From NCBI GenBank assembly GCA_945643825.1, contig CALZEZ010000103.1, positions 1 through 5,768 of the forward strand: a DNA stretch of 5,768 nucleotides, read 5' to 3'. The notes under the pieces were generated by a model. The model had not been told where the DNA came from. It did no database searches and saw nothing but the letters and a program-made list of their open reading frames with translations. A program made the position numbers and the translations under genes. Every line of letters starts with the position of its first letter. Within the stretch, counting starts at the first letter, position 1. The stretch comes from an uncultured Lachnospiraceae bacterium (GTDB taxonomy: Bacteria > Bacillota > Clostridia > Lachnospirales > Lachnospiraceae). This document shows positions 1 through 5,434 of this stretch, piece after piece.

Positions 1-586
1 CATGTCCTGTGGTAATCATATTTTCGATGACCATCTGCTGCACTTCATCACAAAGCTTTAATAATCTCATGGAATTTGTGACAGCAGTACGGCTTTTGGA
101 AACGCGATCTGCCACCTCATCCTGCTTCAGATTAAACTCTGTTAACAGTCTCTTATAGGCCTGTGCTTCCTCAATCGGGTTTAAATCCTCACGCTGAATA
201 TTTTCAATCAAGGAAATCTCGACAATTTCCTGTTCGGAATAATTACGGATAATAACAGGTACTTCCTTGAGACCTGCTAACTTTGATGCGCGCCAACGAC
301 GCTCTCCGGCAATAATCTCGTAATAGGTCTTGCGATCCTGTACCAGAATAGGCTGTAATAATCCATATTGTTTAATCGAATCTGCTAACTCTAAGAGTGC
401 ATCCTCATCAAACTTCTTTCGAGGCTGTTGTCTGTTCGGCTCCACCTTGGTGATCTTCACCATTACCGGCGCTTCCCCTTCCTTCAAAGCATTGATGTCA
501 TTCTCTTTTTTCTTTTTGGTAGAAACAGGTGTCTCCACTACTGGAATCAGGGAATCCAACCCTTTTCCTAAACCTCTAGCAGCCAT
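1..586 (-). CDS. parB: ParB (Spo0J), parS-binding CTPase, 3' end outside the window
   Basis: The ATG at 584-586 opens a frame of 195 codons that runs off the left edge; the family is about 280-300 aa, so the C-terminal dimerisation domain is missing from view, not broken. Visible parts are the N-terminal ParA-stimulating peptide RGLGKGLDSLIP (4-15), a lysine-rich linker (24-27), the ParB N-domain with QPRKKF (54-59) and GLLQPILV (75-82), and the CTP-binding motifs GERRWRAS (94-101) and ENIQREDLNPIEEA (128-141). The helix-turn-helix (about 153-177, LKQDEVADRVSKSRTAVTN) reads parS. The protein loads at parS, closes into a CTP-dependent sliding clamp, and recruits SMC while activating ParA ATPase. 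It forms an operon with parA. The central position of GERR plus the N-terminal peptide favours ParB over its paralogue Noc, as do the classical parS sites nearby. Confidence 0.96.
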   Translation of the reverse strand, partial: MAARGLGKGLDSLIPVVETPVSTKKKKENDINALKEGEAPVMVKITKVEPNRQQPRKKFDEDALLELADSIKQYGLLQPILVQDRKTYYEIIAGERRWRASKLAGLKEVPVIIRNYSEQEIVEISLIENIQREDLNPIEEAQAYKRLLTEFNLKQDEVADRVSKSRTAVTNSMRLLKLCDEVQQMVIENMITTGH

Positions 587-594
587 ATCCGATA

Positions 595-603
595 CCTTCC
601 CTT
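595..603 (-). promoter_or_regulatory. parB ribosome binding site
   Basis: AAGGGAAGG lies 8 nt before the parB ATG at 586, in the 28-bp gap after parA. It supports that start, which is followed directly by the conserved RGLGKGL N-terminus. Confidence 0.7.
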
Positions 604-614
604 CTAGTATTACC

Positions 615-1379
615 TTATCGTTTTCTCTCGATAACTTCTTTTGCCAAAGACATGTAGCTCTCTGCACCGGTTGACTTCGGATCATACTGATTAATCGGCT
701 GACCAAAGCTTGGTGCCTCCGCGAGGCGGATATTTCTCGGAATCATCGTCTCATAGACATGCTGATTCAGGTGACTCTTTACATTCTCAACAACCTGCAT
801 CGAGAGATTTGTTCTTGAATCATACATGGTAAATACCACGCCGTCAATATCCAGATCCGGATTCAGACGCTCTTTGATCAGATTAATTGTATGAATCAAC
901 TGGCTAAGTCCCTCCAGTGCATAGTATTCACACTGAATCGGAACCAATACGCTGTTTGCCGCCGTCATTGCATTTATCGTCAGGGTATTCAAGGAAGGCG
1001 GACAATCAATCAAAATAAAATCATAGGAATCTTTTATATAATCAATCTCATTCTTTAGTATAAAATCTTTTTTGTCTACGCCAATTAACTCAATCTCTGC
1101 TGCTGCCAGGTTCACATTTGCCGGAAGAATACTAACCCCTTCTACCACATTCTTGATCATGCAATCCTGAATAGAACACTCTCCCAGAATCATTTCATAG
1201 ATAGTATTCTCAAGGTCGTTCTTCTCTACACCGAATCCACTCGTTGTATTTCCCTGTGGGTCAGTATCAATTACAAGTACCTTCTTGCCAAGCGCAGCCA
1301 AGGATGCGGATAAGTTGATTGCTGTTGTAGTTTTACCTACGCCACCCTTTTGATTTGCGATTGCAATAATTTGTCCCAT
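615..1379 (-). CDS. parA: ParA (Soj), chromosome-partitioning ATPase
   Basis: 254 aa, normal for chromosomal ParA/Soj. It is a deviant Walker ATPase: P-loop KGGVGKTTT (11-19) with signature lysine K11 and catalytic K16, Walker A' region VIDTDPQGN (36-44) with D40, and Walker B LIDCPP (123-128) with D125. The later conserved segments VPIQCEYYALEGL and RLAEAPSFGQPI are also present. ATP-bound dimers bind DNA nonspecifically, and the ParB N-terminus stimulates hydrolysis; the cycle separates replicated origins. In Bacillus, Soj also controls the DnaA initiator. A membrane-bound or plasmid-type ParA is unlikely because there is no N-terminal helix-turn-helix extension. It is followed 28 bp later by parB and preceded by two parS sites and its own extended -10 promoter, so parAB can be expressed separately from the genes upstream. 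Read-through from the MATE gene is also possible since no terminator is seen. Confidence 0.97.
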   Translation of the reverse strand: MGQIIAIANQKGGVGKTTTAINLSASLAALGKKVLVIDTDPQGNTTSGFGVEKNDLENTIYEMILGECSIQDCMIKNVVEGVSILPANVNLAAAEIELIGVDKKDFILKNEIDYIKDSYDFILIDCPPSLNTLTINAMTAANSVLVPIQCEYYALEGLSQLIHTINLIKERLNPDLDIDGVVFTMYDSRTNLSMQVVENVKSHLNQHVYETMIPRNIRLAEAPSFGQPINQYDPKSTGAESYMSLAKEVIERKR

Positions 1380-1386
1380 TGCGTTA

Positions 1387-1392
1387 TCCTTT
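1387..1392 (-). promoter_or_regulatory. parA ribosome binding site
   Basis: AAAGGA sits 7 nt before the ATG at 1379. It decides between two in-frame ATGs: the upstream one at 1409 has a -10 box directly before it and no Shine-Dalgarno, and would add ten residues not expected before the MGQIIAIANQKGG start. Confidence 0.75.
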
Positions 1393-1433
1393 CTATATCT
1401 CTTGCTCATAAGATTATAACACTTTTCTATATC
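1390..1433 (-). repeat. 10-bp direct repeat flanking the parA -10 element
   Basis: GATATAGAAA occurs twice on the minus strand, at 1433-1424 and 1399-1390, 34 bp apart and on either side of the TATAAT at 1418-1413. The shorter core GATATAGA appears a third time at 1531-1524, between the two parS sites. The placement around the promoter is what an operator pair would look like, but the second copy also runs into the parA Shine-Dalgarno. The repeat is seen directly; its regulatory role is inferred. Confidence 0.4.
1413..1421 (-). promoter_or_regulatory. Extended -10 promoter of parA(B)
   Basis: Reading the minus strand, TGTTATAAT is a perfect extended -10 (TGN plus TATAAT). No convincing -35 is present at 16-18 bp, which is common for extended -10 promoters. 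The expected start near 1406 gives a leader of about 27 nt before the parA ATG at 1379. The element lies just upstream of the alternative ATG at 1409, which argues against translation from that codon. Confidence 0.6.
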
Positions 1434-1450
1434 GTAAGCTATAGTATTTT

Positions 1451-1481
1451 TGTTTCACACCTCGATTTTTAATGTTTCACG
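1451..1481 (+). repeat. Two parS half-sites (TGTTTCAC) next to the full sites
   Basis: TGTTTCAC occurs at 1451-1458 and again, with a further G, at 1473-1481. Both are in the same orientation as the left arms of the two full parS sites, but the right arms are absent. Start-to-start spacing is 22, 28 and 58 bp through the series. They could be eroded parS copies or half-site contacts for ParB. The octamer identity is directly visible; function is not established. Confidence 0.5.
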
Positions 1482-1484
1482 GCA

Positions 1485-1513
1485 TTTATACACAACACTT
1501 TGTTTCACGTGAA
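1485..1513 (-). promoter_or_regulatory. Weak candidate second promoter of parA with -35 inside parS
   Basis: On the minus strand, TATAAA (1490-1485) is preceded at 17 bp by TTCACG (1513-1508), a 4/6 match to TTGACA that forms part of the parS site at 1501-1516. If real, ParB bound at parS would cover the -35. The match is modest, and its -10 coincides with the DnaA-box-like sequence. Confidence 0.2.
1486..1494 (+). promoter_or_regulatory. DnaA-box-like 9-mer
   Basis: TTATACACA fits the general DnaA box TTWTNCACA exactly and differs at one base from the strongest form TTATCCACA. It lies between a parS half-site and a full parS site in the parA upstream region. It is a single box, not a cluster, so it is not evidence of an origin here. 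A role in DnaA control of parAB is possible but unproven. Confidence 0.35.
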
Positions 1514-1516
1514 ACA
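1501..1516. other. parS centromere-like site 2 (ParB binding)
   Basis: This is a second perfect TGTTTCACGTGAAACA, starting 58 bp from the first and about 80 bp upstream of the parA -10 element. Two full sites this close should nucleate ParB together. Their position before parAB means ParB loading could also influence parAB transcription; that effect is inferred. Confidence 0.95.
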
Positions 1517-1558
1517 TAATAAATCTATATCTTGTGTTTTCTGATTAAAATAGATGCA

Positions 1559-1574
1559 TGTTTCACGTGAAACA
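1559..1574. other. parS centromere-like site 1 (ParB binding)
   Basis: TGTTTCACGTGAAACA is a perfect 16-bp palindrome identical to the bacterial parS consensus. It begins 9 bp after the MATE stop codon. ParB/Spo0J binds such sites, clamps and spreads in a CTP-dependent way, and recruits SMC to the origin region. The parA and parB genes that act on it lie immediately downstream. Confidence 0.95.
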
Positions 1575-1583
1575 TAAAACATT

Positions 1584-2948
1584 CTATTGTGATTTTTCAA
1601 ACACATCGTCTCTTGTAATATTGTTTAGCCACTTTTCACTGCGATATCGTCTAATCACCCATGGCCATTTTACAAACTCATCGGTACAAAGAAGAAAGTA
1701 CACTACCATAACAGGAAGCTTGAACACAAAAGCTGCCAAAAATCCAAGAGGAACCGCATAACACCACATATCAATCACATCGCATATCATGCCAAATTTA
1801 GTATCACCTCCGGCCCGAAAAATTCCACAGATCATAGTTGTATTAACTGCTGCTCCCATAACATAATAGGAGTTAATCAAAAGCATATATTTGAGATAAT
1901 GCATTGCTATATCTGTAAGTTCTGCAACACTTAATATGATAGGTGTTGAAATCAGTATGATTGCTCCGCCAATCAAGCCAGAAAGAATTGTCAGCTTAAT
2001 TAATTTTTTACTCCCATCTCGCGCTTTGTCCATATCGCCGGAACCAATGATATTACCCAGAAGTATTCCGCCTGCATTTGCGAGTCCGAAACAAAGAACC
2101 GTTCCAAAATTACGAGCAACGCCAACAATAGAATATGCAGCTACAACATCCGATCCAAGGTGTCCAATTATTACAGAATACATTGAAAAAGCAACACCCC
2201 AGGTAACATCATTGATAAGAGCCGGAATACAGAGCTTGACAAAGTCCTTGGACAAAACTTTATTCCGAACAAACATCTTTAGGAAATCAAGCTTCACATC
2301 CTTGCTTCTTGCTGAAACAATCAGGCAAACGAGAAGCTCAATAAACCTGGAAATAGCAGTAGCAAAACCAACTCCCATTGCACCAAGCTTCGGAGTCCCA
2401 AACAAGCCAAAGATAAAAACAGCGTTCAAAACTATATTCAAGATCATAGCTAACGTGTTAAGTGCAGTACAGATTGCAACTCTTCCCACACTGCGAAGCA
2501 CAGACAGATAGATTTCAATAATACTCCAGCACAGATATGCAACTCCCATCCACCGAAGATAAGATGCACCAATTTCGATTAGAACCTCATCGTTCGTGAA
2601 AACCTTCATCATTATATCCGGGAAAAGGAAAGCAAAAAAGGAGAAGACACCTCCGATAACTATAGAAGAACGCAAAGCAATTCCCTGCACAAGATGAATT
2701 ACTCGAAAATCTTTCTTTCCATAGTATTGTGCACACAAAAGTGATGCACCGGTTCCAAGTCCATAGAAAAACATGAAAAGAATCGATGCATAATTTGCAG
2801 CAAGAGAGACAGCCGAAATGGAAGCTTGTCCGACAAAGCTTAACATGACGACATCTGTAGAGCTGACAGCTGCACTCAGAAGATTCTGAATTACAATCGG
2901 CAAAACTATTTTAAATATTTTTTGATAAAAGGAATCATAATGTTTCAT
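1584..2948 (-). CDS. MATE-family cation-coupled efflux transporter
   Basis: From the ATG at 2948 the product is 454 aa, typical for MATE. About twelve hydrophobic segments are visible in two bundles: approximately residues 10-35, 43-70, 83-112, 127-152, 158-182, 189-213, 235-261, 267-297, 314-340, 348-375, 384-408 and 411-434. Family marks include the LPIVIQNLL first helix with VSSTDVVMLSFVG after it, the conserved FRAGGDTKFG loop late in the second bundle, and a C-terminal KWPWVIRRYRSEKW tail common in clostridial members. MATE proteins export organic cations, drugs or metabolites through the cytoplasmic membrane using Na+ or H+ gradients; the substrate cannot be read here. An in-frame TTG at 2975 would add nine residues and overlap the regulator stop. 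Neither start has a good Shine-Dalgarno. The ATG is preferred because the TTG coincides with a -10-like TATAAT, but TTG reinitiation coupled to the regulator is possible. Two parS sites follow its stop. Confidence 0.92.
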   Translation of the reverse strand: MKHYDSFYQKIFKIVLPIVIQNLLSAAVSSTDVVMLSFVGQASISAVSLAANYASILFMFFYGLGTGASLLCAQYYGKKDFRVIHLVQGIALRSSIVIGGVFSFFAFLFPDIMMKVFTNDEVLIEIGASYLRWMGVAYLCWSIIEIYLSVLRSVGRVAICTALNTLAMILNIVLNAVFIFGLFGTPKLGAMGVGFATAISRFIELLVCLIVSARSKDVKLDFLKMFVRNKVLSKDFVKLCIPALINDVTWGVAFSMYSVIIGHLGSDVVAAYSIVGVARNFGTVLCFGLANAGGILLGNIIGSGDMDKARDGSKKLIKLTILSGLIGGAIILISTPIILSVAELTDIAMHYLKYMLLINSYYVMGAAVNTTMICGIFRAGGDTKFGMICDVIDMWCYAVPLGFLAAFVFKLPVMVVYFLLCTDEFVKWPWVIRRYRSEKWLNNITRDDVFEKSQ

Positions 2949-2956
2949 ATGAAATA
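2941..2956. promoter_or_regulatory. Degenerate parS-like palindrome overlapping the MATE start codon
   Basis: TGTTTCATATGAAATA matches 13 of 16 positions of the parS consensus found intact twice in this window. The differences are the central CG pair (to TA) and one outer base. The inner 12 bases (2943-2954) are a perfect palindrome, TTTCATATGAAA. It covers the ATG at 2948, so the protein begins MKH and the surrounding frame reads FHMKH, close to the FHVKH that an intact parS encodes. It could be a decayed parS, an operator for another repressor, or chance. The altered centre makes strong ParB binding doubtful. Confidence 0.35.
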
Positions 2957-2966
2957 CATCTTTGCG

Positions 2967-2994
2967 ATTATACAATGTTATTTCTTATTGCAAA
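2967..2994 (-). promoter_or_regulatory. Possible promoter for the MATE gene at the regulator/MATE junction
   Basis: On the minus strand, a perfect TATAAT (2972-2967) overlaps the response regulator stop codon. TTTGCA (2994-2989), a 4/6 match to TTGACA, lies 16 bp upstream. If used, transcription would start near 2960, about a dozen bases before the ATG at 2948, and the palindrome at 2941-2956 would fall at the start of the transcript, where an operator could act. This is based on sequence match only; the -10 could be a chance result of codon composition. Confidence 0.3.
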
Positions 2995-3603
2995 CACAGC
3001 CGCCTGCGTACGGTCAGCTACATCCAGCTTACGGAAAATATTCGACAGATGATTTTTTACTGTTCTCTCACTGATGGAAAGGTTCGTTGCAATCTCTTTG
3101 TTAAATAAGCCGTTTGACACCTGAATTAAGACATCAAGCTCGCGGCGGGTCAAAGAGGCAATTTTCTCCTTGTCAACATCTCGATGAATGAGCCGGGAAT
3201 TCAGTGCCGGTATCAACTCCGGTTGGATATAGCTCTCGCCTCTCATGACAGCATGAATTGCTTTCTTAAGCTCCTCGGATCCGGAGTCCTTCAGAATGTA
3301 CCCATCCACACCCAGATCTACAGCCTTAATGAGATATTCCACTTCATTGTGAACCGTGAGAATCAGTATCTTGATTTTCATTCCACGCTCATGGATTTCC
3401 TGAAGTGTTTCGATTCCATTTTTCTTTGGCATATTAATATCGAGCAGAAGAACATCAGGCTGTATTTTCCTTAACATTCTGATACATTCCTCACCGTCTC
3501 CTGCTTCAGCGATTACATCGATCGAACCATCAAACTCAAGCAGCTGTCTGATACCTTCCCTTATAAGCATATGATCATCTGCTATCATCACTTTAACACT
3601 CAT
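2968..3603 (-). CDS. NarL/FixJ-family response regulator (DegU-like), partner of the upstream kinase
   Basis: 211 aa, typical length for the family. The receiver domain (about 3-118) has the acidic pair D9/D10, phospho-acceptor D55 in the LLLDINMP strand-loop, switch T83 and conserved K105 in ILKD. All catalytic residues are present, so it should be phosphorylated by the kinase. A short linker leads to a LuxR-type helix-turn-helix (about 148-211) beginning with LTRRELDVL and containing NKEIATNLSISERTVKNHL (168-186), the DNA-recognition part. It is a cytosolic transcription factor whose phosphorylation probably promotes dimerisation and DNA binding. Receiver and output layout match DegU, LiaR and NarL; the pairing with a soluble DegS-like kinase favours DegU-like. 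Target genes are unknown; the adjacent MATE gene is the obvious candidate, and autoregulation is possible. Its stop codon overlaps a possible TTG start of the transporter. Confidence 0.93.
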   Translation of the reverse strand: MSVKVMIADDHMLIREGIRQLLEFDGSIDVIAEAGDGEECIRMLRKIQPDVLLLDINMPKKNGIETLQEIHERGMKIKILILTVHNEVEYLIKAVDLGVDGYILKDSGSEELKKAIHAVMRGESYIQPELIPALNSRLIHRDVDKEKIASLTRRELDVLIQVSNGLFNKEIATNLSISERTVKNHLSNIFRKLDVADRTQAAVFAIRNNIV

Positions 3604-3608
3604 AGGTA

Positions 3609-3615
3609 CCCCCTC
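3609..3615 (-). promoter_or_regulatory. Ribosome binding site of the response regulator gene
   Basis: GAGGGGG lies 5 nt before the ATG at 3603, within the 18-bp gap after the kinase stop codon. It is the strongest Shine-Dalgarno of the three-gene block. It fixes the regulator start and suggests the regulator may be translated more than its kinase. Confidence 0.75.
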
Positions 3616-3621
3616 AAAATC

Positions 3622-4668
3622 TTATTCCGAAGGATGCGGAATCTGAATAATGATTGTCGTTCCCTCCTCCGGTATGGAATCAATCTTTAGCTTTCCGTTT
3701 AAAAGCTTAACTCTCTCATTGAGAATCGTGAGTCCATAATGATGATCTCTCTTGCCCTTCACATCACTTAAGATAAAACCTTTTCCATTGTCTTTTACTA
3801 TAAGCTTGATCATACTCGGCAGATTGCGAACCATAACGGTTACTTCACTTCCCTCAGAATGCTTCACGGCATTCATACAGCACTCATGCAGCATACGGTA
3901 AATCGTCATAAGTATGACATCATTGTGAATAGACAGATCATCCACATCCGCAATGACATTCATATCCGAGCTTGCTTTAAAGGAATCGCACATTTTCTGA
4001 ATTGTCTCCGTAAAGCCAAGATCATCAAAGCTCATTGGGCGGATGTCAAATATCGTATTCCGGATATCCTCAAGAATTGCTTTTAAGCTCTTACTGATAT
4101 TCGTAAGCTCCAGCTTGGCACGCACCGGATCGGTATCCATATACAATCCGCTCAACTCAATCTTATGAACAAGATGCGTCAGGTTCTGTAAGGAAGAATC
4201 ATGAAGATCCCTGGCGATTCGTTGTCTTTCCTCCTCCTGGATAGAAAGGATATTCAATCGCTCATCCAGAGATATTCTTGCCGAGGCATTGATTCCCTGA
4301 ACAATAGAATTTTCCAGAATCTGATCCGTATTCGTATTTTCCGATTTCTTAGTGGGAGGAAGCGCTTCAGCGAGTGCAGCGATATAAGAATCCAGAACAG
4401 CAATCTTCCGGTAGAGCTCCTTATTAGCAGCTTCAACCTCTTCCTTTTCAATTTTATTCTGATCGATTCTTTCTTTAAAAACACTCTCAACATTTCTCGG
4501 AGAAAATACCTTAAAGTCTGAATCCTCTTTCTCATAGATAGATTGAAGATAAACCTCGATCTGTTTCATGCGCTCTGTATTTTTCTCAAGAACGTTCTGT
4601 AATCTGCTTCGCTCCTCGAGCAGATCGTAATACATGCTCTCTAGTTTCTTTGCTGAGTTCTTCTTCAT
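3622..4668 (-). CDS. Cytosolic DegS/NarL-partner-type sensor histidine kinase (HisKA_3 family)
   Basis: 348 aa with no hydrophobic segment, so a soluble cytoplasmic kinase. Residues about 8-47 and 62-103 are charged, heptad-rich probable coiled coils, joined by a linker to a helix leading into the H-box. The H-box EEERQRIARDLHDSSLQNL places the phosphorylated His at 156, with the acidic neighbour D157 and Q161 forming the DxxxQ phosphatase signature of HisKA_3 kinases. Further landmarks are a conserved IFDIRP turn (206-211), the N-box around E262-N266, the G1 box DNGKGF (293-298), the YGLTILNER lid region (311-319) and the final GTTI strand. The architecture, an N-terminal coiled coil instead of membrane or PAS domains, resembles Bacillus DegS (385 aa). 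It should autophosphorylate and pass phosphate to the response regulator 18 bp downstream. The ATG at 4668 has only a weak CAGG 11 nt upstream. The signal is unknown; orthology to DegS is not proven. Confidence 0.9.
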   Translation of the reverse strand: MKKNSAKKLESMYYDLLEERSRLQNVLEKNTERMKQIEVYLQSIYEKEDSDFKVFSPRNVESVFKERIDQNKIEKEEVEAANKELYRKIAVLDSYIAALAEALPPTKKSENTNTDQILENSIVQGINASARISLDERLNILSIQEEERQRIARDLHDSSLQNLTHLVHKIELSGLYMDTDPVRAKLELTNISKSLKAILEDIRNTIFDIRPMSFDDLGFTETIQKMCDSFKASSDMNVIADVDDLSIHNDVILMTIYRMLHECCMNAVKHSEGSEVTVMVRNLPSMIKLIVKDNGKGFILSDVKGKRDHHYGLTILNERVKLLNGKLKIDSIPEEGTTIIIQIPHPSE

Positions 4669-4693
4669 AATTATGTAAACCTGTAATAATTAT

Positions 4694-5428
4694 TTATAAT
4701 GGTTCCTTAGAAGGCAATCCCGCTTTTCTCGGATACCTTCCATGCGTCGGTTTTTTCTTATAAATCTTAACATAATTCCGAGAGATGTCAGAATCAGGAA
4801 GAAGAAAAGAAATGACATCCTGTACCTCACCCCCGAGAAGCTTTATCGCATTTTGTGCCTGCAAAAGCTCCTCACTTACCTTCTCTGATTTATAGGGTAT
4901 GAAAAATCCACCCACCTTTACAAAAGGAAGACAATACTCGGAAAGTGTTGCGAGATTGGCAACCGCTCTTGAGACACACAGATCAAACTGCTCTCTGTAA
5001 TCAGCCTTATTCGCATAGTCCTCTGCGCGCCCGTGCACCGCCTCAATTTCATAAAGCTCGAGCTCTTCAATCACATCCCACAAGAAATTGATTCGTTTGT
5101 TCAGAGAATCAAGAAGCGTAATTTTCAGATTCGGAAAAGCAATCTTTAACGGAATACCCGGAAAACCGGCACCGGTGCCAAGATCCAACAGCTTCTTATT
5201 TCCGGTTAAGTCATACGCTTTTACAAGAGCGAGCGAATCTACAAAATGCTTCTTTACCACCTCCGGATACTCGGTGATCGCAGTCAGATTCATGACCTTG
5301 TTTTTCTCCACAAGCATCTCATAATACAATAAAAACTGATGGATCTGTTTATCAGAGAGACTGATACCCAGACTCTCCGCATCTCTCTTAAATATTGAAG
5401 TATCATAGGAAGCATTTAAATTACTCAT
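4694..5428 (-). CDS. rsmG: RsmG (GidB), 16S rRNA (guanine527-N7)-methyltransferase
   Basis: The product is 244 aa, the normal family length. RsmG methylates N7 of G527 in 16S rRNA using S-adenosylmethionine, in the cytosol on the small ribosomal subunit. Visible hallmarks are the N-terminal helical part with VMNLTAI and the KHFVDSLAL segment (about 45-68), the SAM-binding loop LLDLGTGAGFPGIPL (80-94), the LLDSLNKRINFL strand-helix (105-116), HGRAEDYA (132-139) and VSRAVA (152-157). It ends in the typical basic tail (YPRKAGLPSKEPL). In other bacteria, loss of this enzyme gives low-level streptomycin resistance. The ATG at 5428 is the only reasonable start, being followed by a normal N-terminus and preceded by an in-frame stop. 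It sits 6 bp after mnmG and 25 bp before the kinase gene. In Bacillus the next gene would be noc and then parA; here a two-component pair follows instead. Confidence 0.97.
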   Translation of the reverse strand: MSNLNASYDTSIFKRDAESLGISLSDKQIHQFLLYYEMLVEKNKVMNLTAITEYPEVVKKHFVDSLALVKAYDLTGNKKLLDLGTGAGFPGIPLKIAFPNLKITLLDSLNKRINFLWDVIEELELYEIEAVHGRAEDYANKADYREQFDLCVSRAVANLATLSEYCLPFVKVGGFFIPYKSEKVSEELLQAQNAIKLLGGEVQDVISFLLPDSDISRNYVKIYKKKPTHGRYPRKAGLPSKEPL

Positions 5429-5434
5429 GATTTG

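Noticed and set aside
330..674. Plus-strand open frame opposite parB and the end of parA
   Set aside because: Antisense shadow of two well-supported genes; low-complexity Ser/Phe-rich composition with no known motif.
1380..1409. Upstream ATG giving ParA ten extra residues
   Set aside because: It follows directly after the TATAAT -10 and lacks a Shine-Dalgarno, whereas the ATG at 1379 has AAAGGA at the right spacing and the conserved family start.
1501..1574. Paired parS palindromes read as an intrinsic terminator or CRISPR-like repeat
   Set aside because: No T-run follows the palindromes, there are only two full units, and the sequence is exactly the parS consensus beside parAB.
1455..1575. 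Two minus-strand mini-frames beginning MFHVK (1575-1525, 16 aa; 1517-1455, 20 aa) that might be leader peptides of parA
   Set aside because: Their start codons are by-products of the parS palindromes. Neither has a ribosome binding site and both lie upstream of the best parA promoter.
1558..1761. Plus-strand open frame starting MFHVKH within a parS site
   Set aside because: The start is simply the parS palindrome read as codons, and the rest is antisense to the MATE gene; it has no Shine-Dalgarno and no recognisable domain.
1936..2511. 191-codon plus-strand open frame opposite the MATE gene
   Set aside because: Long but explained by the codon pattern of the membrane protein on the other strand; no Shine-Dalgarno or domain recognised.
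3938..3946. DnaA-box-like TCATCCACA within the kinase gene
   Set aside because: One mismatch to the consensus, inside coding sequence, isolated from other boxes.
4201..4535. Open frames on both strands overlapping the kinase gene
   Set aside because: Arg/Leu/Ile-rich out-of-frame readings of the coiled-coil coding region; the kinase frame carries all expected motifs.
4669..4720. Possible promoter before the kinase gene (TTGCCT with AT-rich TAAATA-like sequence downstream)
   Set aside because: The best -10 match is 3/6 at acceptable spacing; indistinguishable from AT-rich background.
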